Part shown: positions 10,921 to 20,408 of the stretch, one piece after another
Numbering within the stretch: position 1 is the first letter of the stretch
How the letters are laid out: every line of letters starts with the position of its first letter
DNA from: Bimuria novae-zelandiae CBS 107.79
Lineage: Eukaryota > Ascomycota > Dothideomycetes > Pleosporales > Didymosphaeriaceae
Direction of reading: 5' to 3'
Assembly: GCA_010015655.1 (NCBI GenBank)
Contig: ML976676.1
Span: forward strand, 690,344 to 754,343
Length of the DNA: 64,000 bases
Made by a program: the position numbers and the translations under genes
Notes under the pieces: generated by a model
The model's input: the letters and a program-made list of their open reading frames with translations, nothing else
Database searches by the model: none
Told to the model about the DNA's origin: nothing

Positions 10921-12861
10921 AAGAAGTTTACTAAGCTATATTAAAATTATAATAGAAAACTCTTAATAGGATTCTATCGCGATATCCCCTAAATTAGCTT
11001 CTATTAGGGCTTAAAGGAGGCTCTACGATGCCTGTTTTACTAAGCTAAAGAACCTAGCTAGATAAAGGTGTCTAAGATAAGGGTAGAAATAATATTATTA
11101 GGAGATAAAGTTAAGTATTAGGAAAGGAAGTTAAGAAGGAATTCTAAAAAAGTAACTTAAAAAACCCTTAAAACTATTAAAGATAATAAGGGGACTAAAT
11201 AATTCCTATAGTAGTAAGGGATAACTCTTACGAAAGAAGTAAGCTTTAGAAGTAAACTAAAGTAAAAAGGAGAGAGGAACTAGGCAGGAGGGGTATTTTT
11301 AGCTACTAAAGAAATAGTAAAATCCTTTTTAATAACGTTTAGGTTTACTTCTCTACCCTCTAATACACTGCTAGGGTTAGGGAAGCTATTATCCTCCTTA
11401 CTTAGGCGCTCCCTAATTATAATAGCCTAAAGCTGCTAGCGCCAGCCCTAGTAGGCTTAAGTAGGTATATTAGCTCTCGCGAGGATATTATTTATTATTT
11501 AGAAACTATTTATTATAATGCTCTTGTCTACTACTACGAACTTGCTAAAGAGCTACACGATATTAGTCTTAGAAGATAGCTTTATTATTTAAAAGGAACT
11601 TATAAAAGGGTTCTTACACTCTTAATAGAATACTTTAAAGTTAGTAGCATAAATTTAAAGAAGGTTAGAAGTCTTTTTAACCGCGATAGTAATACGCTCT
11701 AAGAGCTAAATAGCTTTAGAAGAAGAAGTAATAGGGCCTAAAGTAGTAGTAGTCTTACTCTTAAAGGAGGTATAGTAATTAATAATAGCAACCTTATAAG
11801 TAGAATAGAATGCGTTAAAGTTAGTAAGGAAGGCCTTTTATTTCTAGCTACTTTTTAAAACTTTATTTATAAGGTGGTCTGCACTAATAATTATAATATT
11901 AGTAAACTTTTTATAGCTAACTTTGTTAAGGGTAGGCTAAATCTAGGTAGGGGAAGGAGTTAGCAGAGCACACCCTAAAGTTATCTAGAACAAGTTAGAC
12001 TAAAGTATACTTGTCTAGTGTAGCTAGTAAGCTTGTAGGTACGGCACTCCTCGCAGGACACCGTCTTGCCTACTAGCACCTACTAATAGACGCGTCTATA
12101 AGTAATATAGTTAATATACTAGCGCTTAATTATCGCGCGTAGCGAGATTAGACCCTAAGAGCTAAGCTTATTAAGTTAGCGAGTGCGCACACCCAGGCTA
12201 ATAAAGAACTAGGAAGGAGGTTAGAAAAGTAAGGAGGCAAGTTAGAAGGTAGGAAAAAGTAAAAAAAGCGTAAAAAGGGTCTAGAACTTACTTTATAAGT
12301 TTTAAAAAGACTAAACTTCTTAGTAAGCTAACTAAAAAGGATTATGCTAGTATTAGATATAGTAGCCTTATCTTAAAAGAGCTTAGTCTTCTTAAGTTAG
12401 TAGCTAAGTAACTACGACGGGGACGGGCCTTCCTTTATTTTATTATTAAAGTTAGTAGCACGCCTTTAATACTTAAGCGTCTTTATTACGTAGTTATTAC
12501 GCGAAGGGCTAGCTATTTTATTAAAATAGTAAGGGGAATTAGGTCGCGAAGTTAAGGAAGACTAGGTTAAAAGTAAAACGTTATAGCGCATAAAGTTAAG
12601 CTAAGAAAAGAGAAAAAGCTTAAAAGAGTAAGGTCTAGAAGCTAAGTAAGAAGCGATTTTGTATATATAATAATAAGTAAACGTACTAGCGCGAATATAC
12701 TACTATAGTAACTACTTATAGCAAGGATATAAAATTAGACACGCGAGAACAGAACTAGTAAAAGGTTTATAATAGTAAGAGGATCGCAAGTAGATAATAA
12801 AATAATTATAAAGCTATATAAATAAGATAAGACGCGGAGATTTTTTTTTTTTATCCTTAAT
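10921..12861. other. Unassigned 1.9-kb segment of the Gypsy element
   Basis: Sequence between the chromodomain and the polypurine tract, far longer than a usual Gypsy 3' untranslated region. It is as TpA-shifted as the rest, so frames are ruined. On the minus strand near 12000-12090 a GKTVSCEECRTYKL-like reading gives one Cys pair. I cannot call a gene, but an additional, perhaps antisense, ORF is possible. Confidence 0.4.
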
Positions 12862-12875
12862 AAAGGGAAGGGAGG
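12862..12875 (+). other. Polypurine tract for plus-strand priming
   Basis: The purine run AAAGGGAAGGGAGG ends two bases before the 3' LTR, the position where plus-strand DNA synthesis is primed in LTR retrotransposons. It is preceded by a run of about a dozen T residues. Confidence 0.75.
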
Positions 12876-12877
12876 TA

Positions 12878-13038
12878 TGTAATAGGCTACGCCTAGTTAT
12901 TATCTTAAATCCTTAACCCTTAGTTATGCGAACCCTAGATATATAAGTTCGACGCCCGAAGCTTAACTTTGGACTCTCTATCGAATTTATAAGTATTCTT
13001 CTGGCACCTTTGGCTCCTTGAGCACCCAGCCCCTCACA
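12878..13038 (+). repeat. 3' LTR of the nested Gypsy element
   Basis: 161 bp, colinear with 5542-5702. Its inner half (12878-12940) is mutated (TTATTATCTTAAATCC against TTGTTGCCTCGGATCC), while its outer half looks original and ends CCCCTCACA before the CGGGC duplication. Confidence 0.9.
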
Positions 13039-13887
13039 CGGGCTACCTACGCGTAACTAACTTAAAATAGGCACCTAAGGTAACTCTAGTAATAGTACTA
13101 AGTTAAAATCTATACACGTAGTAGCCCTTAAGGGCGCTAATTATAGTAACTCTTTTATACTAGTTTTTATATTAGTAAAATATAGGTAACTCTCCCCGCG
13201 TTTTAAAAGCGTTTGCTATGCAATCCTTTACTAAAGTTTAACTTAAATATATAATAATAGTAAGACTCTTAATAGAGACTTTCTCTTAGGTGCTTATCTC
13301 TATAATAACGCTATTAGCCTATCTCCACACCTCGCTTGCTATTAGGCTACTAAGTAGTTACTTATAGTTACTATCCTCTACGCCGTTAACTATCTTATTA
13401 TTATAGTACGCTCTATAGCGACACCTTATATAAGTTTTATTAACTACCTTAATAAGCTCCTTATCTAATTATTATGTAAAAGGACCTAGCTAGGCTAATA
13501 ATAGGCTATCTTTTAGGTATATCTCTTACTTTTTAATATTTTTATTCTTAAGTTGCTCTGCCTTAGCTATCTTAGTAGTAGTTATATAATTAGCTTTATT
13601 TACTATCTCTTGCAAAGGTGCCCTAGCCTTTACTTTTTTAAGAGTCTTTTTGCGAGGTAACTTTATTATACGCGACTTTTTAGCTACCTATGTTACTTAG
13701 GGTAGATTTTTGCCCCCCTTAAATACCTAAGTACTCTTACGTTTATGACTTTTAGCTAGCATCACGATAACCCTTAAGGATAATAGCAGGATATTGTTTA
13801 AAGAATAAATTTATGTACGGCATCTAATTGTATAGAAAAATAGGTGGGGTCAAATGACGCGCAGGAAGCGATTACCTAACAAGCGCC

Positions 13888-13918
13888 CAGGTCACATGGT
13901 GAGCGGGAATTTACGAAA
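13888..13918 (-). repeat. Right terminal inverted repeat of the Tc1/mariner-like element
   Basis: Exact reverse complement of 3153-3183. Imperfect similarity to the left arm continues to about 13850. The next 50 bases to the right are still intron of the broken host gene, whose donor site is at 13970. Confidence 0.9.
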
Positions 13919-14805
13919 CCACCGATAATAACAAGTCAGCACACAAAATTATGGTGCTATCTTCGGTCACTTGCCAGGTTCAAGAAAGCGGCAGATGTCC
14001 CATACTGATATGTCAGTCCATCTCATGTGATTGAACAATTCGCCACTCAAAACCCTCCACAGCGTGGCTTCAATGATGAAAGGACGCATATCCTTCGTGT
14101 TTAGTAATGTATGTAGTCATCGGAGTCAGGCGCAGATGGCTTCATGTATCGCTCGTGGAATTTGCCATGGTTAAGAATCCTTTTCCCAGGGAGTGTCTCA
14201 AGAAAGTATTGGATGCAGAAATTCTGAATGTTGTATCTCAGGCGCTTTACTAAGCCAATGAGATAGTTATCCGTCACTTGGTTGGGTCCTTGGCCTTGTG
14301 TTTGGATTTTCCTCAGGTCTTTCGCAGTTTGTTTCCAGCGCGTTCGAAAACCTTCGACTTCGCGCTTTGTGTTGAGCAGTTCCTTCTCCTTTTGTCGAAG
14401 TTGATTAGCCTTGATCGCTAACCCCGCTTCTGCTTTGACTCGATGAGCCCGTTCTTGCTCTAGCTGCGCCATATCGACGGGTTGCTCATCCCGAGATTCA
14501 TAGTTGGCGATGCTGCCGCATCCTGTAGTACTGGGCCTCGGTCCGCTCGTAGTATGTATAGATCGATGAACCCTATCTGAAAGCGTGCTTGTTCTGGGGA
14601 TTTGTTTTCCCTCCGGGTTCGTGTATATAATGGTTTTCGATTGAGAGACCGACTTAGTGACCATTTCTGTAGTGCTCTGCACTCGATCCTGGTAGTGTTG
14701 CTCTTCACTCTCCAATTGCACTGCTTCGCTGAGATGTGTAGAGGGCTCTGCAAATGGTCGGCCTACGTCACTTTTTGGTCCGACTCGAAGTTTTGGCGGG
14801 CCCAA

Positions 14806-15751
14806 GGATTTGAGCGAGACAGTAGGTCTGACATCTCAATGTCGCTTTATTCCGGTAAATGGGGAGCTGACCTCATTGTGTCGCGCCTGAAATAACCATA
14901 TACAAATGTCTTGAAAACGTGTCAGAGCAAAGGGAAGCTAGCAGTAGAATGCGAAACTAGGCGACGAGAGAGCATCTACCTAGTCCGACTCCCGCTACTG
15001 GATACGAGCGCCCATGTGCTATAATTGAATCATTCAATATCACGGGATACGCACCCGAATGTTCCTGATATATTAAGGGTCCAATGACGGAGTGCAACGT
15101 AGCCTCGGTCCTAGGAGGAATTTTCTGTTTCCTGAGACAACATCGCGATCGGACTCTAGGCTTCCACTTCTCTACACTATAACTCGTATACATCAGGCTA
15201 CTCACCGGAATCTATTGCCTGCTTCTTCTCTGCAGCGCGCTATTTGGTATGATAAGACAAGTCTGAGTAGGATCAGGCTACCAAGCAACGAAGGATCTTG
15301 CAGAGCCCCAGAAACAGCCATAAGGCTGGGCTTTCAATCTTCGATTTAACGCCTTGAGAAACCATAGTATATTGAAGATGAGTTTACCGGTCGTTTTACC
15401 CTGTAATGTCGCCGTGGCGCTCGGCTCAAGTGCATGATCTTATGTTCTGGATCGATGAGTAACAGACCAAGAGAACGGTTCAGGTTTCGACCTGCCAAAC
15501 GCGGCTATTACGGTATTTTGATTCGCGTGTTGGCTTCATTGTAATCTCTATTCAAGATCTTCGTCGGGATACCTTGGCTAGTCCAGGCTAGACAAGACCT
15601 TGGTGAACTTAGGTCCTTGATTGTGCACCTTCTAGCTTCAAATCAACGTTCTCTCGACCTCGTCACTTACTGATATTCTCTAGCCTGTCTTCGATACACC
15701 TGGACAGTTCGCGTTATCTTCCCACCGTGTAGACCACCCTCTCACTCCGGG
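14806..15751. other. Intergenic region
   Basis: About 950 bp between the start of the broken coiled-coil gene (minus) and the Hsp70-like pseudogene (plus). Only short frames without recognisable similarity occur. It probably contains both divergent promoters. Confidence 0.5.
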
Positions 15752-17412
15752 ATGTGGAAGGCAGAGAATCTGGCGCGAAGGCCTAAGGGTAGCTCCGAGG
15801 CATCTGTCGAAGAATATGATCTCTTGGTCGTTGGAATAGATTTCGGGACGACGTACGTATTGCTCGAGTTGCCTAGAGCCAGCAGAAGATTCTGATGTCC
15901 ATCTTCATTAGGTTCTCCGGCGCGGCTTGAGCGACACTTGAAGACTTCGAAAGCGATCAAATAATTTTGATCACAAGCTGGCCCGGCTCAGGGCGGTACG
16001 GTAGTAAGTCATCGGAATGTCGCAGATGAGTTGGGAACTTCAACTAATGATGCAGGACCTCATTAGTTATGAGATCGGGCAGGTCGATCCAATTGCAATG
16101 CATGAAGCTGTTGAAGGAACCGGTAAGTCTAGATCCATCCGTTGACCACTTGAGGATGAACCAGAATTGATACTCTCTTCCAGGTGGGCTTTGCGGCGGT
16201 GTCTTCATCGATGAAGCTTTTGAGACGATGTGCAAGAATCGATTGGGCTAGAAATAGGATCGCCTAAGCAAAGCTGGAATCAAGGAAATCATGAAGGGCG
16301 AGTGGGAACAAGCCATCAAGCCATAGTTCAAGCCGGGAAACACTGCAAAGCAGTACATCGTGAGTATCCCCGCGGAAGCCTTCGGAAAGTCCGGTCTAGA
16401 CGACACAACTCGTGAGGCGCACATCAAGGACGGCCGCATACATTTTCAGAGTTCGCACATCCAGGCCACTTTTACAAATTCCTTCAACGGAATCAATAGA
16501 CTAGTCGACGACCAGATCAGTAGGGCTACCAAGCAAAAACTCTCTGTCAATGTGAGTTGCTCAATCATTGTTCGGCACTTTTTTGGCGTCCTCTGACCAC
16601 GTTTAGGGTACCATTCTTGTGGGAGGCCTGGGCGCAAGCCCTTATCTCTTCGAGAATCTCAAATAGCGGTATAGTGCTTCGGGAATCAGTGTTCTCCAAT
16701 CAGGTGGAATGAAACCGTCCGTGGTTGCGCATCAAGTGTACCCCAAAACGCAGCGCTAATGAGATTGCGCAGGCGAACTGATATCTGCCGTGGCGCGGTC
16801 TTCAAGGGCTTCCTCGACGGCATTAGCGCAGCCAGCGGTTCAAGTATCGCGCATGATAACATCAACGCGCCTATTAGAATTACATCAACTGTGGCCAGAG
16901 CTAGCTTAGGCATCAAGTATCGAGCTAGTTTCGATAACCAGAGTCATCGTGAAGAAGATAAAGAATGGGACTCTGACGAAAAAGAGTGGAAGGCTGCGGA
17001 CCAGATGGAATGGTACCTGACAAGGGTAGGTTGAGGCCTAACTTTTTGACTCGCTCCTATAATGCTAACATTTCCACAGGAGGAGAATGTGTCTAAGAAG
17101 GACTCAACGCGGCATCCCTTCTATCGAACCTACAGGAAGGACCCAGGACGTTCTTTCAGCATCAGCTTGTGGCAGTACCAAGATGAGAAGCCACCTTCGC
17201 GCCTCACATCAAGCGTATCACGCATGTGCAATATCGACTGGACGCTTGATGTCCCGTTATCTTCTCTCAAAACCTATACGAACCCGAGTGGCGTAAGAAT
17301 GAAGAGGTTATCGTATGAAGTCGAGATGATTCCTTCGGGAGCAACGGTTGACTTCGTGGTCTATGTTGAAGGCGGACGGCTGGGAGAGCAGAACGTAAAG
17401 GTCTCTTTCTAG
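15752..17412 (+). pseudogene. Hsp70-like ATPase gene, internally deleted and carrying nonsense codons
   Basis: The ATG at 15752 opens an exon ending in VVGIDFGTTY, the phosphate-1 loop of the Hsp70/actin fold, followed by a GTACGT donor. The next recognisable pieces are GGTV then DLISYEIGQVDP, EGT joined across an intron to GGLCGGVFIDEAFE (phosphate-2 region), EWEQAIKP, and TILVGGLGASPYLFENLK. The C-terminal block GENVSKKDSTRHPFYR runs to the stop at 17412. About 150 residues normally found between the two phosphate loops are missing. TAG codons replace expected Gln or Trp codons three times near 16250-16330, and the frame changes after 16680. Fungal non-canonical Hsp70-like proteins of this kind are often expanded families of unknown role. 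This copy is dead. Confidence 0.75.
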
Positions 17413-17556
17413 TCCACAGACGTTAGATACCTTCTAGAGCGAAATTTGTTTTCTTCGAATGCGTGTGCTTTCATCGTAATTCTTGTATAGCGATCCATCC
17501 TCCTGTGCTCGACGTGGCCTGAAGCTGGATATTCAACGTCGTCCTACTGTTTGTCT

Positions 17557-19308
17557 TCAATACTCTGGGAAGTCCTTGTCCACATTGTTTCTCCATGCTC
17601 GCAGCCCGCCTCGGATGTCGCCAATCCATCTTTGCCCTCCATTATCAAGTCCGAGCTCTTTCAATTTCTTAACAGTGACTTGCGAGTCATTACCCATTCT
17701 ACAAACAACGAATATTGGCTTGTCGACATGCTGTCTTAATTCCGCCACCCAACCTGCCTCCGTGATCGGCTCAGTTCCCGGCCCATTCTTAACCTTTGAA
17801 GATGTGCTGGAGACGGTCGAAAACGGTACATTAACACTTCCCTCAAGACTGCAGAGATCGAACTGGACCTTTTCACGAACATCGACCAGAATGTGGCTAT
17901 CTTTGCTTGGCTCCAGTCCGGTGAAAGGATTAACATCCAGACGAATTTTCGCGTAGTTATCAACAGATATACGCTCATTTGGGCCTAACGCATCGACCGG
18001 GTTGATAGTCCCACAGAACTGTACGTAGTCCAAACTGCCAGAGTTGAGTGCTTCTGCCGTAACTGTTGCATGCGCAGAACAGGCTGCGCACTTCGGCTTG
18101 CGTGTCCGTAGACGGATGGTCCGAAACATGGGACTGGAATACGCAGAGAATATGAGCAATGAAGGAGGGTCCGGAGATGCTGATCTGGTTACTGAAGTAG
18201 AGGGTTCTTTTGTCAATACTTTGAGCGCCTCGAGTGCTTGCAGGACGCCCATTGTTCCTACCACTGGGCCCAGTATGCCTCCATCGCCGCATGATACCAC
18301 TGATTCTGGCGGTGGTGGCTTTGGGAACACGCATCGATAGCACGGTCCGCCAGCTGCATTTCCCGGAGGAAGAGGTGGGTTGTTCAGTACCATCAGCTGG
18401 CCGTCCGTGCGAAGGGCTGAGGCTGAAACTAGAGGTTTCCCGAGTAGAACGCACGTATCCGAAATTAAGTAGCGAGAAGCTGGGGTGTCAGTGCAATCTA
18501 AAACCAGATCGTAGTGCTGGAGTGTAGAGATGGCAGTTTCGGGGGTGAGTCGACCATAATGGGGTACGAGGTTTACGTGCGGATTAAGTCTGTAAAGAAA
18601 GATCAGTGTTCAGCGTTGATGAAGGTTTGCAAGATGCAGCTTCAACATTGCGACGTACGAGTGCAGCGATACTATCGCACTGTCCACTTTGGTCATGTTG
18701 ACCTTTGCCGTGGAGTGCAATATTTGGCGGTGAAGATTGGACTCCTCAACAGTGTCTCCATCAACAAGCCCTACAGTTCCGACACCTGCGCCTACCAAGT
18801 ACGCAGCTGCTGGACAGCCTAACCCTCCGACCCCAACAATCAGTACAGAAGCCTTCTTGAGACGAAGCTGGCCTGCATATACTAAGTATTATCTCTCAGA
18901 CGAACCATAGTGTACCGCTATTGGAGTGAAAGTGTTACCTTGAAGGCCGATCTCAGGCATGATCAGCTGTCTTCCATAGCGCTTATACTCGGTTGTCTCT
19001 AGTGGCCAGCGTCTTTTAGGAGGTGCTGCCTCTTCTGAATGCGACAGTGCGGCAAAAATTTCAGACGTAAAGTCGTCGTGCATTCCATGGGTGAAGTCAT
19101 GAGCGAGCGGATCGGCGCTAGAGTGTACATTGCGCTCTGGATGTGAAAGCGCTCGCTGTCGCTGATTTTGATATTCAGCTTCCGCCAGGTGTCGTCGCAG
19201 ATCTTGAAGCTGCGATTCACAAGATGTGATTTTTTGGCGCAAAGTGCGTATCACGGTTTCATAAGCCATAATTTTTTCGCTGGTTTGCAATGACACTGAT
19301 GGAATCAT
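17557..19308 (-). CDS. UBA4: Ubiquitin-like activating enzyme Uba4/MOCS3 (adenylyltransferase and sulfurtransferase)
   Basis: Three exons (19308-18939, 18872-18659, 18589-17557) give 538 residues, or 525 if the second ATG at 19269 is used; the second fits homologs slightly better. A coiled coil of about 50 residues precedes the E1-like domain. This shows [16 protein letters not shown], the nucleotide loop [39 protein letters not shown] and paired cysteines (CYRC and CAAC) for zinc. The C-terminal rhodanese domain carries the active-site loop [10 protein letters not shown] and ends [11 protein letters not shown] as in the family. Uba4 adenylates and thiolates Urm1, supplying sulfur for cytosolic tRNA thiolation and protein urmylation; in filamentous fungi the ortholog also serves molybdopterin synthesis (cnxF). 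All motifs look intact. Confidence 0.95.
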
Positions 19309-20408
19309 AGATGGTCAGTTCGTGGGGCTGGTTACCGTATTAGCGAGCTAGACCCTTCCAGGCTTGAAACGTTCACGTGACTGCAGCGAAAATCTTGCAA
19401 CGTGATCCGTGCATCGTGCAGCCAGGAGTGTCAACAAAAAATACAATGCAATGTATCAACGATCCATCACCAACTGCAAAAGTCCATTAAACGTTTCCAA
19501 TGTTCAATCTTCAATTCATAGCGAGTCAAGGCTTTATCAGCTTGTCCCTGCGCTGCCGGGAACTGCTACCGGCCGCATGTTTCGGTCAACATCCCTGCTT
19601 GCTTTTTGCATGCCTAGAGCTACTTAAGAATGACTTTATATGACGGCGCAGCGACCTTATTTTAGTATAGGAATGGTTCTGATGATTCCCATGACTTCTG
19701 GAAGTTCTGTGAATACGGAGTAGCGCAGGATGGGTTCGCAAAGGCTAGATGCTCCATCAAAACGTCACTTCATAACGCATACCACTTTCCACACGTCTGA
19801 AGTACCCACCTACCTAGGCATGGTATTGTTGGCGCTCACACGCATGATTCCGAGGGACTGGGACATGTGTGGCTAGATATGAGCTTAAGCGGGAGATGTA
19901 CGAGGGGCGGCGTGTGATGGCGTCTTGGGTGTTCTGATCTCCGATTGCCTGCGTGCAAGTTCCCCAATCTCTTCCGAAGGCGTTGCCGCCATGAGGCAAG
20001 CTTACGACTCCCCGCAAAACTGCCAAGCCGCGAATTCTCAAGCTTAACATTCCTGCGGGTCAACGTCAACGTACTGAATGCGGGACGAACGAAATGTGAC
20101 ACGGATCTGGTGCTAGTTTGCAGCGCATTTCACTGAAGGCTTCGAGATTGGTGGGTCGATCTAGAAACTCGACCACTGAACGCAGTTGTTAGCGCGTGGC
20201 TTGCCACGGGCATTAAAAGCAACACTAGCATGCAGCAGGTGTCCGTTCAGCTTGAGTGCGACCCGGCAGTGCTTCCCTACCTACGGCATGCTCATACAAA
20301 AGTGTGGCCACCCCACCTTCTCTTCAGTCACGACTCATGGTCCGGAATTGTCCACAATTATTGTCGAAGCCGTTGTAGAGTGAACACTCAGCCGCGTGTG
20401 CGACGACA
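19309..20408. other. Intergenic region between UBA4 and the HET gene
   Basis: A 1.1-kb divergent spacer. Several frames of 60-90 codons exist on both strands but overlap each other and resemble nothing known. I see no RNA gene or repeat here. Confidence 0.5.

Larger units (their letters stand above)
5542..13038 (+). mobile_element. Full-length Gypsy (chromovirus-type) LTR retrotransposon, RIP-degraded
   Basis: The element is 7497 bp with 161-bp LTRs (5542-5702 and 12878-13038) beginning TGTAATAGG and ending in CA at the 3' LTR. A 5-bp duplication CGGGC flanks it (5537-5541, 13039-13043). Internal order is gag, aspartic protease, reverse transcriptase, RNase H, integrase, then a chromodomain, which is the Gypsy/chromovirus order. 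A purine-rich tract lies just before the 3' LTR. Every frame is broken by TAG/TAA codons. It inserted into the companion gene of the Tc1-like element. A further 1.9 kb of unassigned sequence sits between the chromodomain and the purine tract. I could not identify a primer-binding site next to 5703 because of mutation. Confidence 0.9.
4640..13762 (-). pseudogene. Companion ORF of the Tc1-like element: Cys-motif and charged coiled-coil protein, split by Gypsy
   Basis: On the minus strand an ATG at 13760-13762 opens a reading with RIP-type stops down to 13044. It resumes after the Gypsy element from about 5536 to about 4640, roughly 500-600 codons in all. The N-terminus is basic (AKSHKRKST, then RIIKLPRKKTLKKVK). 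The centre, in a GC-rich island at 5140-5440, holds WRCQDTMCSNYAHVC, a Cys pattern resembling a small zinc-binding module, followed by an Arg-rich stretch. The C-terminal third reads LNEGPHKDRKDVRKVF and ends in a highly charged KER helix encoded by 9-bp repeats. I do not recognise the family and assign no function. It converges on the transposase, and coding-like coherence through the stops argues that it is a genuine element gene. Confidence 0.55.
3160..13911. mobile_element. Two-ORF Tc1/mariner-like transposon, split by a nested Gypsy element
   Basis: Inverted repeats of 31 perfect bases (3153-3183 and 13888-13918), with weaker similarity extending to about 69 bp, bound this block. If the target duplication is TA (3158-3159, 13912-13913) the element is 3160-13911 and the empty site would read TTTCGTACGAAA, a palindrome. 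Without the nested Gypsy element (5542-13038 plus one 5-bp duplication) it is about 3.25 kb. The left half encodes a plus-strand DDE_3 transposase. The right half encodes a convergent minus-strand companion protein. Both are full of RIP-type stops. Insertion is in an intron of the broken host gene. Limits could shift by a few bases because the flanks themselves are palindromic. Confidence 0.75.
596..14805 (-). pseudogene. Coiled-coil fungal hypothetical gene broken by three transposon insertions
   Basis: The 5' part (14805 to about 14101) encodes a Ser/Thr-rich N-terminus, then a charged coiled coil and a segment beginning VTDNYLIGLVKRLRYNI. After an apparent 1-nt frameshift near 14095 the frame continues with RPFIIEATLWRVLSG up to 13971. 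A donor at 13970 (GTGACC) and an acceptor at 3144 (AATAG) join it to a second exon running from 3143 to the stop at 596-598. The intron holds the 10.75-kb Tc1/Gypsy block. The second exon holds the Fot1-like element and the MITE. Removing each insertion with one target duplication keeps the frame. Two in-frame stops remain, TGA at 1041-1043 and TAG at 761-763. The family occurs widely in Dothideomycetes as uncharacterised proteins; I know no function. With a frameshift, two stops and insertions it is not functional. Confidence 0.7.

Noticed and set aside
17736..18454. Minus-strand frames of 80 and 159 codons inside UBA4
   Set aside because: They are alternative frames of the third UBA4 exon; the UBA4 frame carries all family motifs.
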